DNA of 64,000 nt, taken from Bacteroidota bacterium. Its GTDB lineage: Bacteria; Bacteroidota; Bacteroidia; NS11-12g; UBA9320. The notes under the pieces were generated by a model. The model searched no databases and was not told the DNA's origin. It saw nothing but the letters and a program-made list of their open reading frames with translations. How positions within the stretch are numbered: the first letter of the stretch is position 1; the number at the start of each line of letters is the position of its first letter. Positions 37,292-45,623 of the stretch are shown here, one piece after another. The stretch lies in assembly GCA_018700895.1 (NCBI GenBank), contig JABIUV010000056.1, positions 53,532 to 117,531 of the forward strand, written 5' to 3'. A program made the translations under genes and the position numbers.

Positions 37292-37331
37292 AAAAAAGCG
37301 TACGTTTCTAATTGAAAGCGTACGCTTTTTT
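37292..37331 (+). terminator. Rho-independent terminator
   Basis: AAAAAAGCGTACG and CGTACGCTTTTTT arms form a strong stem with U tract, 18 bases after the persulfide dioxygenase stop. The symmetry would also serve the minus strand. Confidence 0.9.
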
Positions 37332-37345
37332 CGTTATTTGTGAAT

Positions 37346-37600
37346 ATGCAATTGACCATCACTGCATTTCGTAAAAATATATACCAACTCGTAGCCTGGG
37401 TAACAAGCACAGGGCAACCCATTACGCTCAAGCGAAAAGGCAAGACCATAAAAATACTCCTAGAGGAAGAAACCAAAGAAGAGCCGAAGCCGTATAACGA
37501 TTTGAGCAAGCTCACACCTCATCCCAACACCATGAATGAAGATCCTGAGTATTATGTTAGCATAGATTGGAGTAAAGAATGGAACCCAGACTTGCCTTAG
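37346..37600 (+). CDS. Phd/YefM-type antitoxin
   Basis: 84 residues from ATG at 37346 (an alternative ATG lies 6 bases upstream). The start MQLTITAFRKNIYQLVAWV and TGQPITLKRKGKTIKIL match the DNA-binding N-half of Phd/YefM antitoxins; the C-half (PKPYNDLSKLTPHP) is the flexible toxin-binding tail. It overlaps the downstream PIN-type toxin frame by 22 bases, typical of such operons. It is intact although the toxin is broken. Confidence 0.75.
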   Translation: MQLTITAFRKNIYQLVAWVTSTGQPITLKRKGKTIKILLEEETKEEPKPYNDLSKLTPHPNTMNEDPEYYVSIDWSKEWNPDLP

Positions 37601-37962
37601 ACACCCACGTGGCTTTGTGGTTATTTACAGGCAAGCACGATAATATCTCAAGAACAGGCAAAGACTACTTGGCCAATCACCGATAACTAGTATCACCAAT
37701 CATAGAAATGGAGCTACAACTGCTTCACGAAATAGGGAGAATCAATTATTCTGGAACCGATATACTACAATCGCTCGAATCAGCAATAGGAATTACCAAA
37801 ATAGATCTCCCCATAAACGAAGTTATACAAAGCTCGTTAGAACTTTCTTGGACTCGCAATCCTTTTGACCGACTAATAGTGGCTACCTCCGAGGCTACGG
37901 GCATTCCGCTTCTCACCAAAGACCAAAACATTTTAACTAATTTTGACCTAGCCGTATGGTAG
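37579..37962 (+). pseudogene. PIN-domain (VapC-like) toxin with in-frame stop
   Basis: ATG at 37579 opens RLALDTHVALWLFTGKHD (the PIN start, first acidic residue Asp), running 35 codons to TAA at 37684. Without that stop the same frame continues LVSPIIEMELQLLHEIG (about 37-53, with the second acidic Glu) to SWTRNPFDRLIVATSEATG (third acidic Asp) and LLTKDQNILTNF. The TAA sits where homologs have an acidic or polar residue before the VSP strand, so a single base change fits. PIN toxins are Mg-dependent RNases. The remainder from 37708 could still be translated but lacks the first active-site Asp. Confidence 0.8.
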
Positions 37963-38010
37963 CAAACTATACGCCACTTTACATCGTTCTATAACCACGA
38001 TTATACACCA

Positions 38011-39261
38011 ATGAATAAAAATACACTTGTACAGTTTGGCAGAATATTACTCAGTTTCCTCTTTGTATTTGGAGCCGTGAGTAAGCTCGTTTCTATGCCG
38101 TTTTTTGATGGTATGGTAGCGGAACTACTATTGGGCAAAGACTACTTCGACAATCCAAGCGGAATGCAATGGGTACAATGGCTCACCCGCATACTCGTAG
38201 CTGCAGAATTGGTATTGGGGATTGCTTTGCTCCAAGGCAAATGGTTCAAAAAATTAGTACTCCCAGCTACTTTGGGAATGCTCGTGCTCTTCACCATTCA
38301 CCTATTCTACGAGGGGTTTCGGCAAGAAAATGGATTCGTAGAAGGCAACTGCGGATGTTTTGGCGATGTGTTGCCTATGACTAATCTAGAGTCCATCATT
38401 AAAAATGTTATCGGGATGCTAGCAGGCATATTCATTTGGATAAAATATCAAAAAGAAGACACATTTGCTTCTTGGGTAGCTCCAGCATTTTTGGGGCTCA
38501 TCACTTTATTTACACTGAGTTTTGGCATAAAAAGCTACGAGACGGTAGCACCTACCGTAGCAGAAGAATTGAGCCTCGCACCTACTGCTCCCACTGAACT
38601 TATGGAGCAGCAAACAGACTCCGTACAAACAGACGTTACCGAAACGTTCGAAGCACTAACTGATGATGCCACAAAAGAGTCAACAACCAATACGTCGCCG
38701 CCTCCTGCACCAGTGATAGAGCAGCAAGAAACTACCGCCCAAGAACCTATAGAAGTAGTAGAAGAACAAGCCGAAGTAGTACCAGTAGCTCGCAGGACCC
38801 CGGGAGAATATACCTTAGGCCTAATAGAAACTTTTGCCCCAGAATCTAAGTTGCAAAATCTCTCATCAACCACCAAATTGATATGTATGTTTAGTATGAC
38901 ATGTAGCCACTGCCAAGAAGTATACCGCGACCTTGTGGCAATGAAAGCCAGCGGTAAACTCCCCAACCTCTACTTGCTCAACTACGGAACAGAATACGAG
39001 CAAAATTACTTTTTCAAGCAAGGCGGTGATGTGAAATCACCCCATACACGGGTGGCAGAATACCCAGATTTCAAACGACTACTCGAAGGCAAAACCTACC
39101 CACGCTTACTCTATATAAAAGAGGGGAAAGTAACTAAAGAGTGGGACGTAGATACCTACGAAAGAGCTGTTTTTATGCAATACTTTGGTATAGATAAACT
39201 AGAAGAGCCCAAAGAAGAAAGTGGCGGTCTGCAACTGCAAGATGGAGCTAGTCCGTGGTAA
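38011..39261 (+). CDS. DoxX/MauE-like membrane protein with thioredoxin-like C-terminal domain
   Basis: 416 residues. Four transmembrane helices (about 1-180) contain the MauE-like cysteine motif FVEGNCGCFGDVLPMTN. A low-complexity Glu/Thr-rich periplasmic linker (about 185-265) leads to a thioredoxin-like domain (about 280-390) with a CSHC-type active site (FSMTCSHCQEVYRD). It probably passes reducing power across the inner membrane, like MauE/vitamin-K-type thiol carriers. ATG at 38011 is directly followed by the first hydrophobic helix. Confidence 0.82.
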   Translation: MNKNTLVQFGRILLSFLFVFGAVSKLVSMPFFDGMVAELLLGKDYFDNPSGMQWVQWLTRILVAAELVLGIALLQGKWFKKLVLPATLGMLVLFTIHLFYEGFRQENGFVEGNCGCFGDVLPMTNLESIIKNVIGMLAGIFIWIKYQKEDTFASWVAPAFLGLITLFTLSFGIKSYETVAPTVAEELSLAPTAPTELMEQQTDSVQTDVTETFEALTDDATKESTTNTSPPPAPVIEQQETTAQEPIEVVEEQAEVVPVARRTPGEYTLGLIETFAPESKLQNLSSTTKLICMFSMTCSHCQEVYRDLVAMKASGKLPNLYLLNYGTEYEQNYFFKQGGDVKSPHTRVAEYPDFKRLLEGKTYPRLLYIKEGKVTKEWDVDTYERAVFMQYFGIDKLEEPKEESGGLQLQDGASPW

Positions 39262-39265
39262 GGTT

Positions 39266-39646
39266 ATGAAAGATGCTACTTTCAATCGTCTTAAAACCGT
39301 TGGCGAAATTTTCTGTTATAGTATTATCTTATTACAATTATTCTGGATCTCTGACCCTCTCCTGTATTCCCATATTTCTGGAGCCTACAAATTGAACAAA
39401 AAACCAGTCTTGAGTGGTAAATTAGCTTTGTATACAGATCGATCTTGGAAATGCTTTGGACCTGCATTAAAGGAGAAAATCGAAGGAGGATATCGAAGCT
39501 CGGTATCGTACATCGAAGGGACTTGGTCTAAAAATTACTTTAATGACACATTAGAACTTATTGAAAGCATAAATCATCAAGATTCCACCTGGATATTTCT
39601 GAAAAATGGGGATTCGCTGAATTATCAGAAAACGGTTTTGAAATGA
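39266..39646 (+). CDS. Unknown membrane-anchored protein (126 aa)
   Basis: From ATG at 39266, 4 bases behind the previous stop; an in-frame start at 39221 would overlap that gene by 41 bases. One N-terminal transmembrane helix (FCYSIILLQLFWISDPLLY, about 12-30), then an extracytoplasmic segment of about 95 residues rich in Ser/Lys with no motif I know. Its stop overlaps the next ATG by 4 bases. Function unknown. Confidence 0.6.
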   Translation: MKDATFNRLKTVGEIFCYSIILLQLFWISDPLLYSHISGAYKLNKKPVLSGKLALYTDRSWKCFGPALKEKIEGGYRSSVSYIEGTWSKNYFNDTLELIESINHQDSTWIFLKNGDSLNYQKTVLK

Positions 39647-39831
39647 AAAGACTGTTCAAAGTAGTATCCTACCTCTTCCTTTTCATTCTATTCTCTGCCA
39701 TCACTCAGATTGGAGGCATTACTCTCTTACTATCGTTGCTAATTTCTAAAAAAATCAAACGAAATTTCAACGGCAAGCGACTGATAATCTTTCTAAGTTC
39801 GTATCTTCTAGTGGCAAGCGTATGCTTCTGA
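39643..39831 (+). pseudogene. N-terminal fragment of a larger membrane protein (truncated)
   Basis: 62 codons: a first transmembrane helix (FKVVSYLFLFILFSAITQIGG) and a second (RLIIFLSSYLLVASV), then a stop at 39829. The start MKRLFKVVSYLFLFILFSAITQIGG looks like the N-terminus of longer Bacteroidota membrane proteins that continue for a few hundred residues. The frame ends exactly where the truncated sigma factor on the other strand begins. Probably a deletion remnant; it could in principle be a real small protein. Confidence 0.5.
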
Positions 39832-40016
39832 TCATACGTCTTTAGGCTTTTCAGAACTTTATAATAACCTCCATTCACATAGAGCAGAGCTTCATCTCGC
39901 TCTGGCGCATACCTAAGTGCTATGCTACTCATTAGCGGAAAGTATAGTTTGTAGAGTTCGTTTTGCGAACGTCTATCCTGCTTTATACAGCCGTTTATTA
40001 GTTGCTCTTCGGTCAC
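39832..40016 (-). pseudogene. Sigma-70 family factor, N-terminal fragment
   Basis: From 40016 a frame gives EEQLINGCIKQDRRSQNEL, YKLYFPLMSSIALRYAPERDEA and VNGGYYKVLKSLKTYD, matching region 2 of ECF-type sigma factors. After about residue 61 (KTYD) the frame runs into the reverse complement of the membrane-protein fragment with no sigma region 2.4, 3 or 4. Only about 60 of some 180-190 residues remain, so it is a truncated remnant. Confidence 0.65.
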
Positions 40017-40041
40017 TTAGGGTAGGTAGTAAACCGCCAAA

Positions 40042-40067
40042 ACGAAGAGCACAATCGCACTCTTCGT
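40042..40067 (-). terminator. Terminator of the PKD-repeat gene
   Basis: ACGAAGAG and CTCTTCGT arms, 10-base loop, followed on the minus strand by TTTTGG; 24 bases after the stop at 40091. Confidence 0.55.
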
Positions 40068-40090
40068 CCTGCTCAGTTATAGGAGTTCAT

Positions 40091-42271
40091 CTACTTTGTC
40101 AGATTCACTTTAATATGTTTAACCTGATCTTCCATTTTTATCACTGCAAAATAGATACCTGCTTTTTCTTTACTTAAGTCTGCTGCAAGTGTATTTGCCC
40201 CAGTGTTTACCATATATTCCTTTGTACTTATCACTTGCCCCATACTATTCAGAATATCAACGGCTACATCTCCTGCTTTTATCGTATTTAGCTCAATGGT
40301 AAACTGTCCACGAGTTGGATTTGGATAAATACTCAAGCCCTGTACAGCAGCAATACGCGTTGTACTTACGAGGTCATCCTCATCTATGACTGTGATACCA
40401 AAACCATCTTTTTTCAAGAGATTGCCATTACTGTCTAGCCCAATGCTATCGCAATAAACGCTGTAACAACCTGTAGATGAATCAGATATGGTGAGACACA
40501 AATTATACAAGCCAAAGGAGCTATACTGATGTGTTGGATTTTGTACACTAGAACTATTTCCGTCACCAAACGTCCAGTAGTAATCTGTACCCGTAGTAGT
40601 ACCTGTACTGTTATCTACAATGTACAGATTATAAATATTTGCTGTATCAATAGCGAGATAAAACGATGCTTGGCAAGATAACGCTGTACCTCCAACTGTT
40701 ACTGTTTGACATACACTATCGCATACCACTGGAAGACCCAAGCTATCATATCCAGATAGTACATATAGGCACGCAGTATACGTTCCTGCACTGGTGTAAG
40801 TATGTACTGGGTTTGTTGCTGTATCTGTAGATCCGTCACCAAAATTCCATATGAAGTTTGTCCCAGTAGATGTGTTGTTAAAGTATACCGGGTAAGAGCT
40901 TGCACTCGTATTAATAGAATCTGGAGAAGCATAAAATCCCGCAATACAGCCACCCGAAGTATTGGCTATGGTCACACTTTGGCAAAAGGAATCACACAAT
41001 AACGTATCACCTGTAATCGCAATATCGTACACATATAAGCAAGCAGTATAGGTGCCACTTGTACTGTATGTGTGTATAGGGCTACTGGTTGAACTATATG
41101 TCCCATCGCCAAATGACCATTGCAGGACACTAGATGACGAAGTAGAATCATAGAACGAAACCGTATTACCTGATACGGAAGTCCAAAATGTAGCATCACA
41201 GCTAGTACTTGAACTTCCGGGCACGTACACCGACTGACATACTGAGTCACAATAGTTGCCAGAACTATCATATGTAGTTAAGCACACAGTGTAATATCCG
41301 GCTGAAGCAAAGGTATGACTTGGACTATACTGCGTAGAGCTATTTCCGTTGCCAAACCACCAATAAGCAGATGTCGCATTGGATGAGGTATTATTAAAAT
41401 TAAGCTTCAGTGGGTTGCTATTATCTACTGTATAGCTAAATGTTGCGTTACAACTCGTGCCCGAAGATAGAATTGTAAATGATTGACAAAATGAATCACA
41501 TAAAACGGTATCGCCTGTGAATGTAACATCGTATACATATAAGCACGCAGTATATGTCCCACTATTGGCATACGTATGGGTAGGGTTGCTTGAGTAGCCG
41601 TATGAACCGTCACCAAACATCCACTCTATGATACTAGATGACGCAGTAGAGTCATAAAAACTTACGGTATTACCAGATACAGAAGCCCAGAAAGTAGCAT
41701 CACAACCAGAGCTAGTGGCACCTGGCACGTAAACCGACTGACATACAGAATCACAATAATTCGTCAAACTATCATATGTAGTAAGGCAAACAGTATGGTA
41801 ACCTGCTGTGGCAAACGTATGACTTGGGCTAGTAACTGTAGAAGTATTACTTCCCCCAAACCACCAAGAAGATGAAACTGCATTGGTAGAGGTGTTATTA
41901 AAATTAAGTTTGTACGGATTTGCATTATCCACCGAATAGCTAAACGCTGCATTACACGTACTTGTACTAGCACCGCTTATGGTAAGTGTGAAAGAAGTAG
42001 AATCACTACAATTAGCAAGGCTATCATATATCTCTAGCACTGCATAGTATGTGCCATTTGAGGTATATGTATGTGTCGCTGGAGTGCCATATCCATAAGA
42101 TCCATCACCAAAGTACCACATTACATCGTGGCTATAAGTACTATACGAGCTGTCATAAAAAGTAACAGTTGTCCCACTTTGGCTAAGGTAACCATAAGCG
42201 GTACATTGTGCCAAAGCACTGTTAGCGAATAAGGCAAAGATGCCCGCGATTAATAGTTGTCTAAATTTCAT
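40091..42271 (-). CDS. T9SS-exported PKD-repeat surface protein
   Basis: 726 residues: signal peptide (1-21, ending SALA), seven PKD-like beta-sandwich domains of about 84 residues (roughly 22-103, 104-189, 190-273, 274-357, 358-441, 442-532, 533-620), each with a W(Y)FGDG or WWFG core and paired cysteines (YCDSVCQS / LCDSFCQS), then a type A T9SS sorting domain (about 645-726: YPNPTRGQFTIEL, KAGIYFAVI, VKHIKVNLTK). Domains 2-3 and 4-5 are near copies, a tandem duplication. No catalytic domain; probably an adhesin or surface scaffold, exported by T9SS. Confidence 0.88.
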   Translation of the reverse strand: MKFRQLLIAGIFALFANSALAQCTAYGYLSQSGTTVTFYDSSYSTYSHDVMWYFGDGSYGYGTPATHTYTSNGTYYAVLEIYDSLANCSDSTSFTLTISGASTSTCNAAFSYSVDNANPYKLNFNNTSTNAVSSSWWFGGSNTSTVTSPSHTFATAGYHTVCLTTYDSLTNYCDSVCQSVYVPGATSSGCDATFWASVSGNTVSFYDSTASSSIIEWMFGDGSYGYSSNPTHTYANSGTYTACLYVYDVTFTGDTVLCDSFCQSFTILSSGTSCNATFSYTVDNSNPLKLNFNNTSSNATSAYWWFGNGNSSTQYSPSHTFASAGYYTVCLTTYDSSGNYCDSVCQSVYVPGSSSTSCDATFWTSVSGNTVSFYDSTSSSSVLQWSFGDGTYSSTSSPIHTYSTSGTYTACLYVYDIAITGDTLLCDSFCQSVTIANTSGGCIAGFYASPDSINTSASSYPVYFNNTSTGTNFIWNFGDGSTDTATNPVHTYTSAGTYTACLYVLSGYDSLGLPVVCDSVCQTVTVGGTALSCQASFYLAIDTANIYNLYIVDNSTGTTTGTDYYWTFGDGNSSSVQNPTHQYSSFGLYNLCLTISDSSTGCYSVYCDSIGLDSNGNLLKKDGFGITVIDEDDLVSTTRIAAVQGLSIYPNPTRGQFTIELNTIKAGDVAVDILNSMGQVISTKEYMVNTGANTLAADLSKEKAGIYFAVIKMEDQVKHIKVNLTK

Positions 42272-42385
42272 ACTTTTTTGTTGTTATGTACTTCTATATA
42301 CGCAGCCAAGTTACAAATGGTTGGGTACACTTGAAAAAAAATAAACGATTTGACGTTACTTGTAAGCAAATCAATAACTACCACT

Positions 42386-43266
42386 ATGCCAATACGAATG
42401 GTGCCCGATGAAAATAAAGGGTCTAACAATCAAAACAGAATTCCACGCAACAATCAATGCAGCGGAGGCACCGGAGGCTTATTTCGCATACTGGCCACGG
42501 CCCTTCCTTTTTTACTCAAAAAACCCAAATTACTCCTCGTACTAATTGTAATAGGTGGGCTTTAGTATTTTATGGGTCATGGTTGTTCTATGATGCCGGT
42601 TGCAGACACTACACAGCAGCCTCACTAGAGGAGCAGACCTAAGTCCTGAGGAGTACGACAGAGCTGAGATTTTTGAGCCATTGGCCCAAAAATCAACAAA
42701 TACCCTTCCTGAGCGAGTAATCTTGGGAAAGTATTGCCCACCACGTAAGAATCAAGGATACCAAGGACGCTGTGTAGGAAGGGTGAGTAGCTATGCTGCA
42801 CGCACTATACTAGAAGCTCGCAAAACTGGGGCTAATCCGAGTCAATTAGCCTTCAGCCCAAGCAGTCTTTGTAATCAGATAGCTCTAAAAGATTGCCAAG
42901 GAGCATACATCAATGAGGCGATGGAAGTCATGAAAAGTATAGGAGTTGCCATACAATGAGTTCCCTTATGATGAAAATACATGTACCAATAAGCCACGTA
43001 ATGCGAATATTCAGCTATACGTCACCCGTGACTATAACCGACTCACTAACAATAACAATCCGCGGGCGGAGGTAAACATAGACGCCATAAAACAGAATCT
43101 GGCTCAAGGTGTTCCTGTAGTCATCGGTATGATGGCAGGTGATATTTTAATGCAGGCCATGCAAGGACAAGAAGTATGGGTGCCTACGCGTAGCGATGAG
43201 CAAATGAAAGGCTTTGGTGGATATGAAGACTTCCCAAAAAGTGGTACAATAATAAATTCAAAATAG
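42386..43266 (+). pseudogene. Papain-like (C1) cysteine peptidase, degraded
   Basis: Pieces of one protein lie in three frames. Frame A from ATG at 42386: MPIRMVPDENKGSNNQ, a membrane helix (KLLLVLIVIGGL) and a stop TAG at 42563 where Leu would fit; YFMGHGC follows. Frame B from about 42600: EEYDRAEIFEPLAQ, NQGYQGRCVGRVSSYAARTIL (active-site Cys in CVG) and CQGAYINEAMEVMKSIG. Frame C from about 42950: YNEFPYDENTCTNK to VVIGMMAGDILMQAM and VPTRSDEQMKGFGG. The C-terminal part with the catalytic His and Asn is missing. At least one stop, two frameshifts and a truncation. Confidence 0.72.
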
Positions 43267-43292
43267 AGTAGAAAATTGTAACAAGAAAAAGA

Positions 43293-43439
43293 ATGAATAA
43301 GTCAAGATTTACAGAGTCGCAAATTATCAAGGCGATCAAAGAGAATGAGAATGGCAAGAGTGTCGAAATTTTTAGCCGTGAGTTAGGGATTAATCCTGGG
43401 ACATTTTACACCTGTACCACTAAGGGGAAGTCTTCATAG
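43293..43439 (+). mobile_element. IS3-family orfA remnant
   Basis: A 48-codon frame, MNKSRFTESQIIKAIKENENG then SVEIFSRELGINPGTFYT, is the helix-turn-helix start of IS3-group OrfA. Homologs continue WKSKYGG, but this one turns into unrelated residues (CTTKGKSS) and stops. No orfB or inverted repeats are seen. It is wedged between the degraded peptidase and the broken restriction gene and probably marks an old insertion. Confidence 0.75.
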
Positions 43440-43956
43440 AAAACCTCCAAGTAAAACTGGTTAGCAATCCAAAGGGATTTAATCAGATTGATAAAAGATG
43501 GATAGCTACCTACACCTAGATGTGGGAGATACCAGTCCTATTGTAGAACTGCTGAAGAAATATACTGGCGGGGGGGTGAGTCCCACTATTGCCCATCCTA
43601 GAGATAAGAGAAGAATGTTTGCCGATGAATTCAATTCAGAAGAAAGCATATCTATAGTAGAATGGCTAGAAGCAAACAAAACGCTGATAATAAGTGACAT
43701 ACTAAAAGGCCGCGGCAAATTTACTACTGAGTGGATGCTCGTAGCCTAAAAAGTAACTACTTCCGCTCGATGGGTTCTCAAACCTATGAACTTTTGTGTA
43801 AACTTCTTTTGTAATGAAGCGGTACAAATAACCAAACGTGGAAATTTTAAAATTGGCAAGATCACTATGCAGCGAAAAGGTGGTGACGGAGGCAGAAAAA
43901 CTGCCCAGATGCTACAATTTAAAATAAATCCTGCGGAGTTATTTGATATTGGATAA
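43424..43956 (+). pseudogene. Type II restriction endonuclease-like gene, broken
   Basis: One protein is spread over two frames. Frame 1 from 43424: VFIENLQVKLVSNPKGFNQI, DKRWIATYT, then TAG at 43517 and MWEIP. Frame 2 from about 43535: SPIVELLKKYTGGG, RDKRRMFADEFNSEESI, ISDILKGRGKFTTEWMLVA, then TAA at 43747. After the stop it continues KPMNFCVNFF, ITKRGNFKIGKITMQRKGGD and GRKTAQMLQFKINPAELF to TAA at 43954. The Gln-Arg-Lys of TMQRKGGD looks like the QxK end of a PD-(D/E)xK-type site. I judge it restriction-endonuclease-like from this pattern, but cannot name the family. The first residues are lost at the IS3 junction. No methyltransferase is next to it. Confidence 0.5.
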
Positions 43957-44022
43957 TTACAATAAAAACAGCTACGTACCGCTAGATCTCATATTTTCAC
44001 AAGTGTTCACGTTCATTTAGTT

Positions 44023-45033
44023 TCACTCTCCCAACCCTTGCTGCCATGCCCACGCGTGCTGCATCATATCCTTGATGTCATACTGAGCAGTCCAGCCGAG
44101 TACGTCATTCACCTTGGTGGTTTCAGCAAATATTTTTTCGATATCACCACCGCGTCTTGGGCCTATTTTATAGTTCAGTTTTAGATTATTTACTGTTTCA
44201 AAAGCTCTGATTACCTCCAACACGGTATTCCCATTTCCTGTCCCTACATTGAATACATCCACACGCTCCGCCATCTTATCACAATAGCTCAATGCTTTTA
44301 CGTGAGCCTTAGCTAGGTCTAGCACGTGTATGTAATCACGAATACAGGTACCATCTTCGGTATTATAATCATCGCCAAATACGGTAAGCTGCTCACGGAT
44401 ACCCGCGGCTGTTTGAGTAATGTAAGGCACCAAGTTATTGGGGACTCCTAAGGGCAATTCACCTATTTTGGAACTAGGGTGTGCACCTACTGGGTTGAAA
44501 TAACGCAGCAGTATAGACTTGAAATCTTTATGCTTGGCGTAATCCGTGATGATTTCTTCGCATAATATCTTGGATGTCCCGTACGGGCTTTCGGCCTTTT
44601 GTATAGGTGTTTGCTCCGTAACGGGCGGATTTTTGGTTTCGCCATATACGGTACAGCTAGATGAAAATATGAGATTAGATACCGCATGTTTCTCCATAAC
44701 TCCAAGTAGTGATATGAGTCCAGATACATTGTTTTGGTAGTACATCACCGGATAATCTACCGACTCTCCTACGGCCTTATGTGCCGCAAAGTGTATGACG
44801 CCTTCAAAATTATACTTCGCAAAAAGCTCTTCGAGGGCCGCATTGTCATTCACATCGGCAACGGTTAGTTCAAATGATTGCCCCGATATTTCCTCTATGC
44901 GTGTCTTCACCTCTTGGGATGAGTTATTCAGATTATCTATGACCACCACATCATAACCCGCTGCCTGTAGCTCTACCACAGTATGACTGCCTATATATCC
45001 TAATCCTCCTGTTACTAATATGGTTTTGCTCAT
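44023..45033 (-). CDS. galE: UDP-glucose 4-epimerase
   Basis: 336 residues of the extended SDR family. TGGLGYIGSHT (8-18) binds NAD, SSSCTVYG the Ser/Thr, and SPYGTSK (YxxxK) the catalytic Tyr and Lys. The C-terminal substrate domain is intact (YFNPVGAHPSSKIG, RRGGDIEKIFA). It interconverts UDP-glucose and UDP-galactose for polysaccharides. A -7 element lies just upstream on the minus strand. Confidence 0.94.
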   Translation of the reverse strand: MSKTILVTGGLGYIGSHTVVELQAAGYDVVVIDNLNNSSQEVKTRIEEISGQSFELTVADVNDNAALEELFAKYNFEGVIHFAAHKAVGESVDYPVMYYQNNVSGLISLLGVMEKHAVSNLIFSSSCTVYGETKNPPVTEQTPIQKAESPYGTSKILCEEIITDYAKHKDFKSILLRYFNPVGAHPSSKIGELPLGVPNNLVPYITQTAAGIREQLTVFGDDYNTEDGTCIRDYIHVLDLAKAHVKALSYCDKMAERVDVFNVGTGNGNTVLEVIRAFETVNNLKLNYKIGPRRGGDIEKIFAETTKVNDVLGWTAQYDIKDMMQHAWAWQQGLGE

Positions 45034-45041
45034 TTGTGCTG

Positions 45042-45049
45042 CAAATTTA
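45042..45049 (-). promoter_or_regulatory. -7 promoter element (TAAATTTG) for galE
   Basis: On the minus strand TAAATTTG ends 8 bases before the ATG at 45033, giving a very short leader. Confidence 0.55.
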
Positions 45050-45065
45050 ATCGTAAAGCTATAAT

Positions 45066-45497
45066 CTAATCTAAGTCTTCATACACCATTTTAAAGTGTT
45101 GTATTCCAGCTTCTTCAAAGCGTTCTCCGTGTTTTTTAAACTGATATTTGGCATAAAAATCAACTACCTGCACCTGAGCATGGAGATAGATATAACTGCC
45201 TTTATTTTGGGCAATGCAAGCCTGCAAAAGCTTCTCTCCCACTCCTTTGCCTCTATATTCTTGCAGTACCGCAAATCGCTCTAGCTTCACCCCTTTCTCG
45301 GTATTGCGATAGCGACACGTGCCGACCACTATATTATTCAGCAAGCACGCCAAGTGCGTGCTACTCGTTTCATATTGATCATACTCTTTCCGTTCATCCA
45401 CTTTTTGTTCGTGCACAAATACCTCTTTACGCACCGTATAAACCGATTTTAATAACCCTTCGGAATTGGCAGTTTGAATACTCAAATTATTAACCAT
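45066..45497 (-). CDS. GNAT-family N-acetyltransferase
   Basis: 143 residues from ATG at 45497 (a TTG 9 bases upstream is a less likely start). GNAT fold: VRKEVFVHEQKVDERKEYD at the N-terminus, LERFAVLQEYRGKGVGEKLLQACIA (motif A, RGKGVG acetyl-CoA loop), then HAQVQVVDFYAKYQFKKHGERF (motif B). It resembles ElaA-like GNATs (VHEQ opening). The acceptor is unknown. Its start lies close to the divergent accD promoter. Confidence 0.85.
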   Translation of the reverse strand: MVNNLSIQTANSEGLLKSVYTVRKEVFVHEQKVDERKEYDQYETSSTHLACLLNNIVVGTCRYRNTEKGVKLERFAVLQEYRGKGVGEKLLQACIAQNKGSYIYLHAQVQVVDFYAKYQFKKHGERFEEAGIQHFKMVYEDLD

Positions 45498-45527
45498 AAA
45501 GGGCAAATGTAGGTATTAAAAAAAATG

Positions 45528-45535
45528 TATTTTTG
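45528..45535 (+). promoter_or_regulatory. -7 promoter element (TATTTTTG) before accD
   Basis: TATTTTTG lies 88 bases before accD ATG and only 2 bases before a 27-codon ATG frame. A second weak element (TACTTCGT at 45602) is also possible. Confidence 0.45.
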
Positions 45536-45623
45536 CCATGAAACTAGAACATAAAAACGGCCGTATGGTGACACAAATGACTTTTGTTACACGTGTGATC
45601 ATACTTCGTAAAAATAGATAAAA

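Noticed and set aside
37264..37515. Minus-strand frame opposite the antitoxin
   Set aside because: Overlaps the terminator and antitoxin; no family pattern.
40699..41616. Several frames opposite or out of phase in the PKD gene
   Set aside because: Repetitive shadows of the PKD repeats; the 726-residue frame explains the region.
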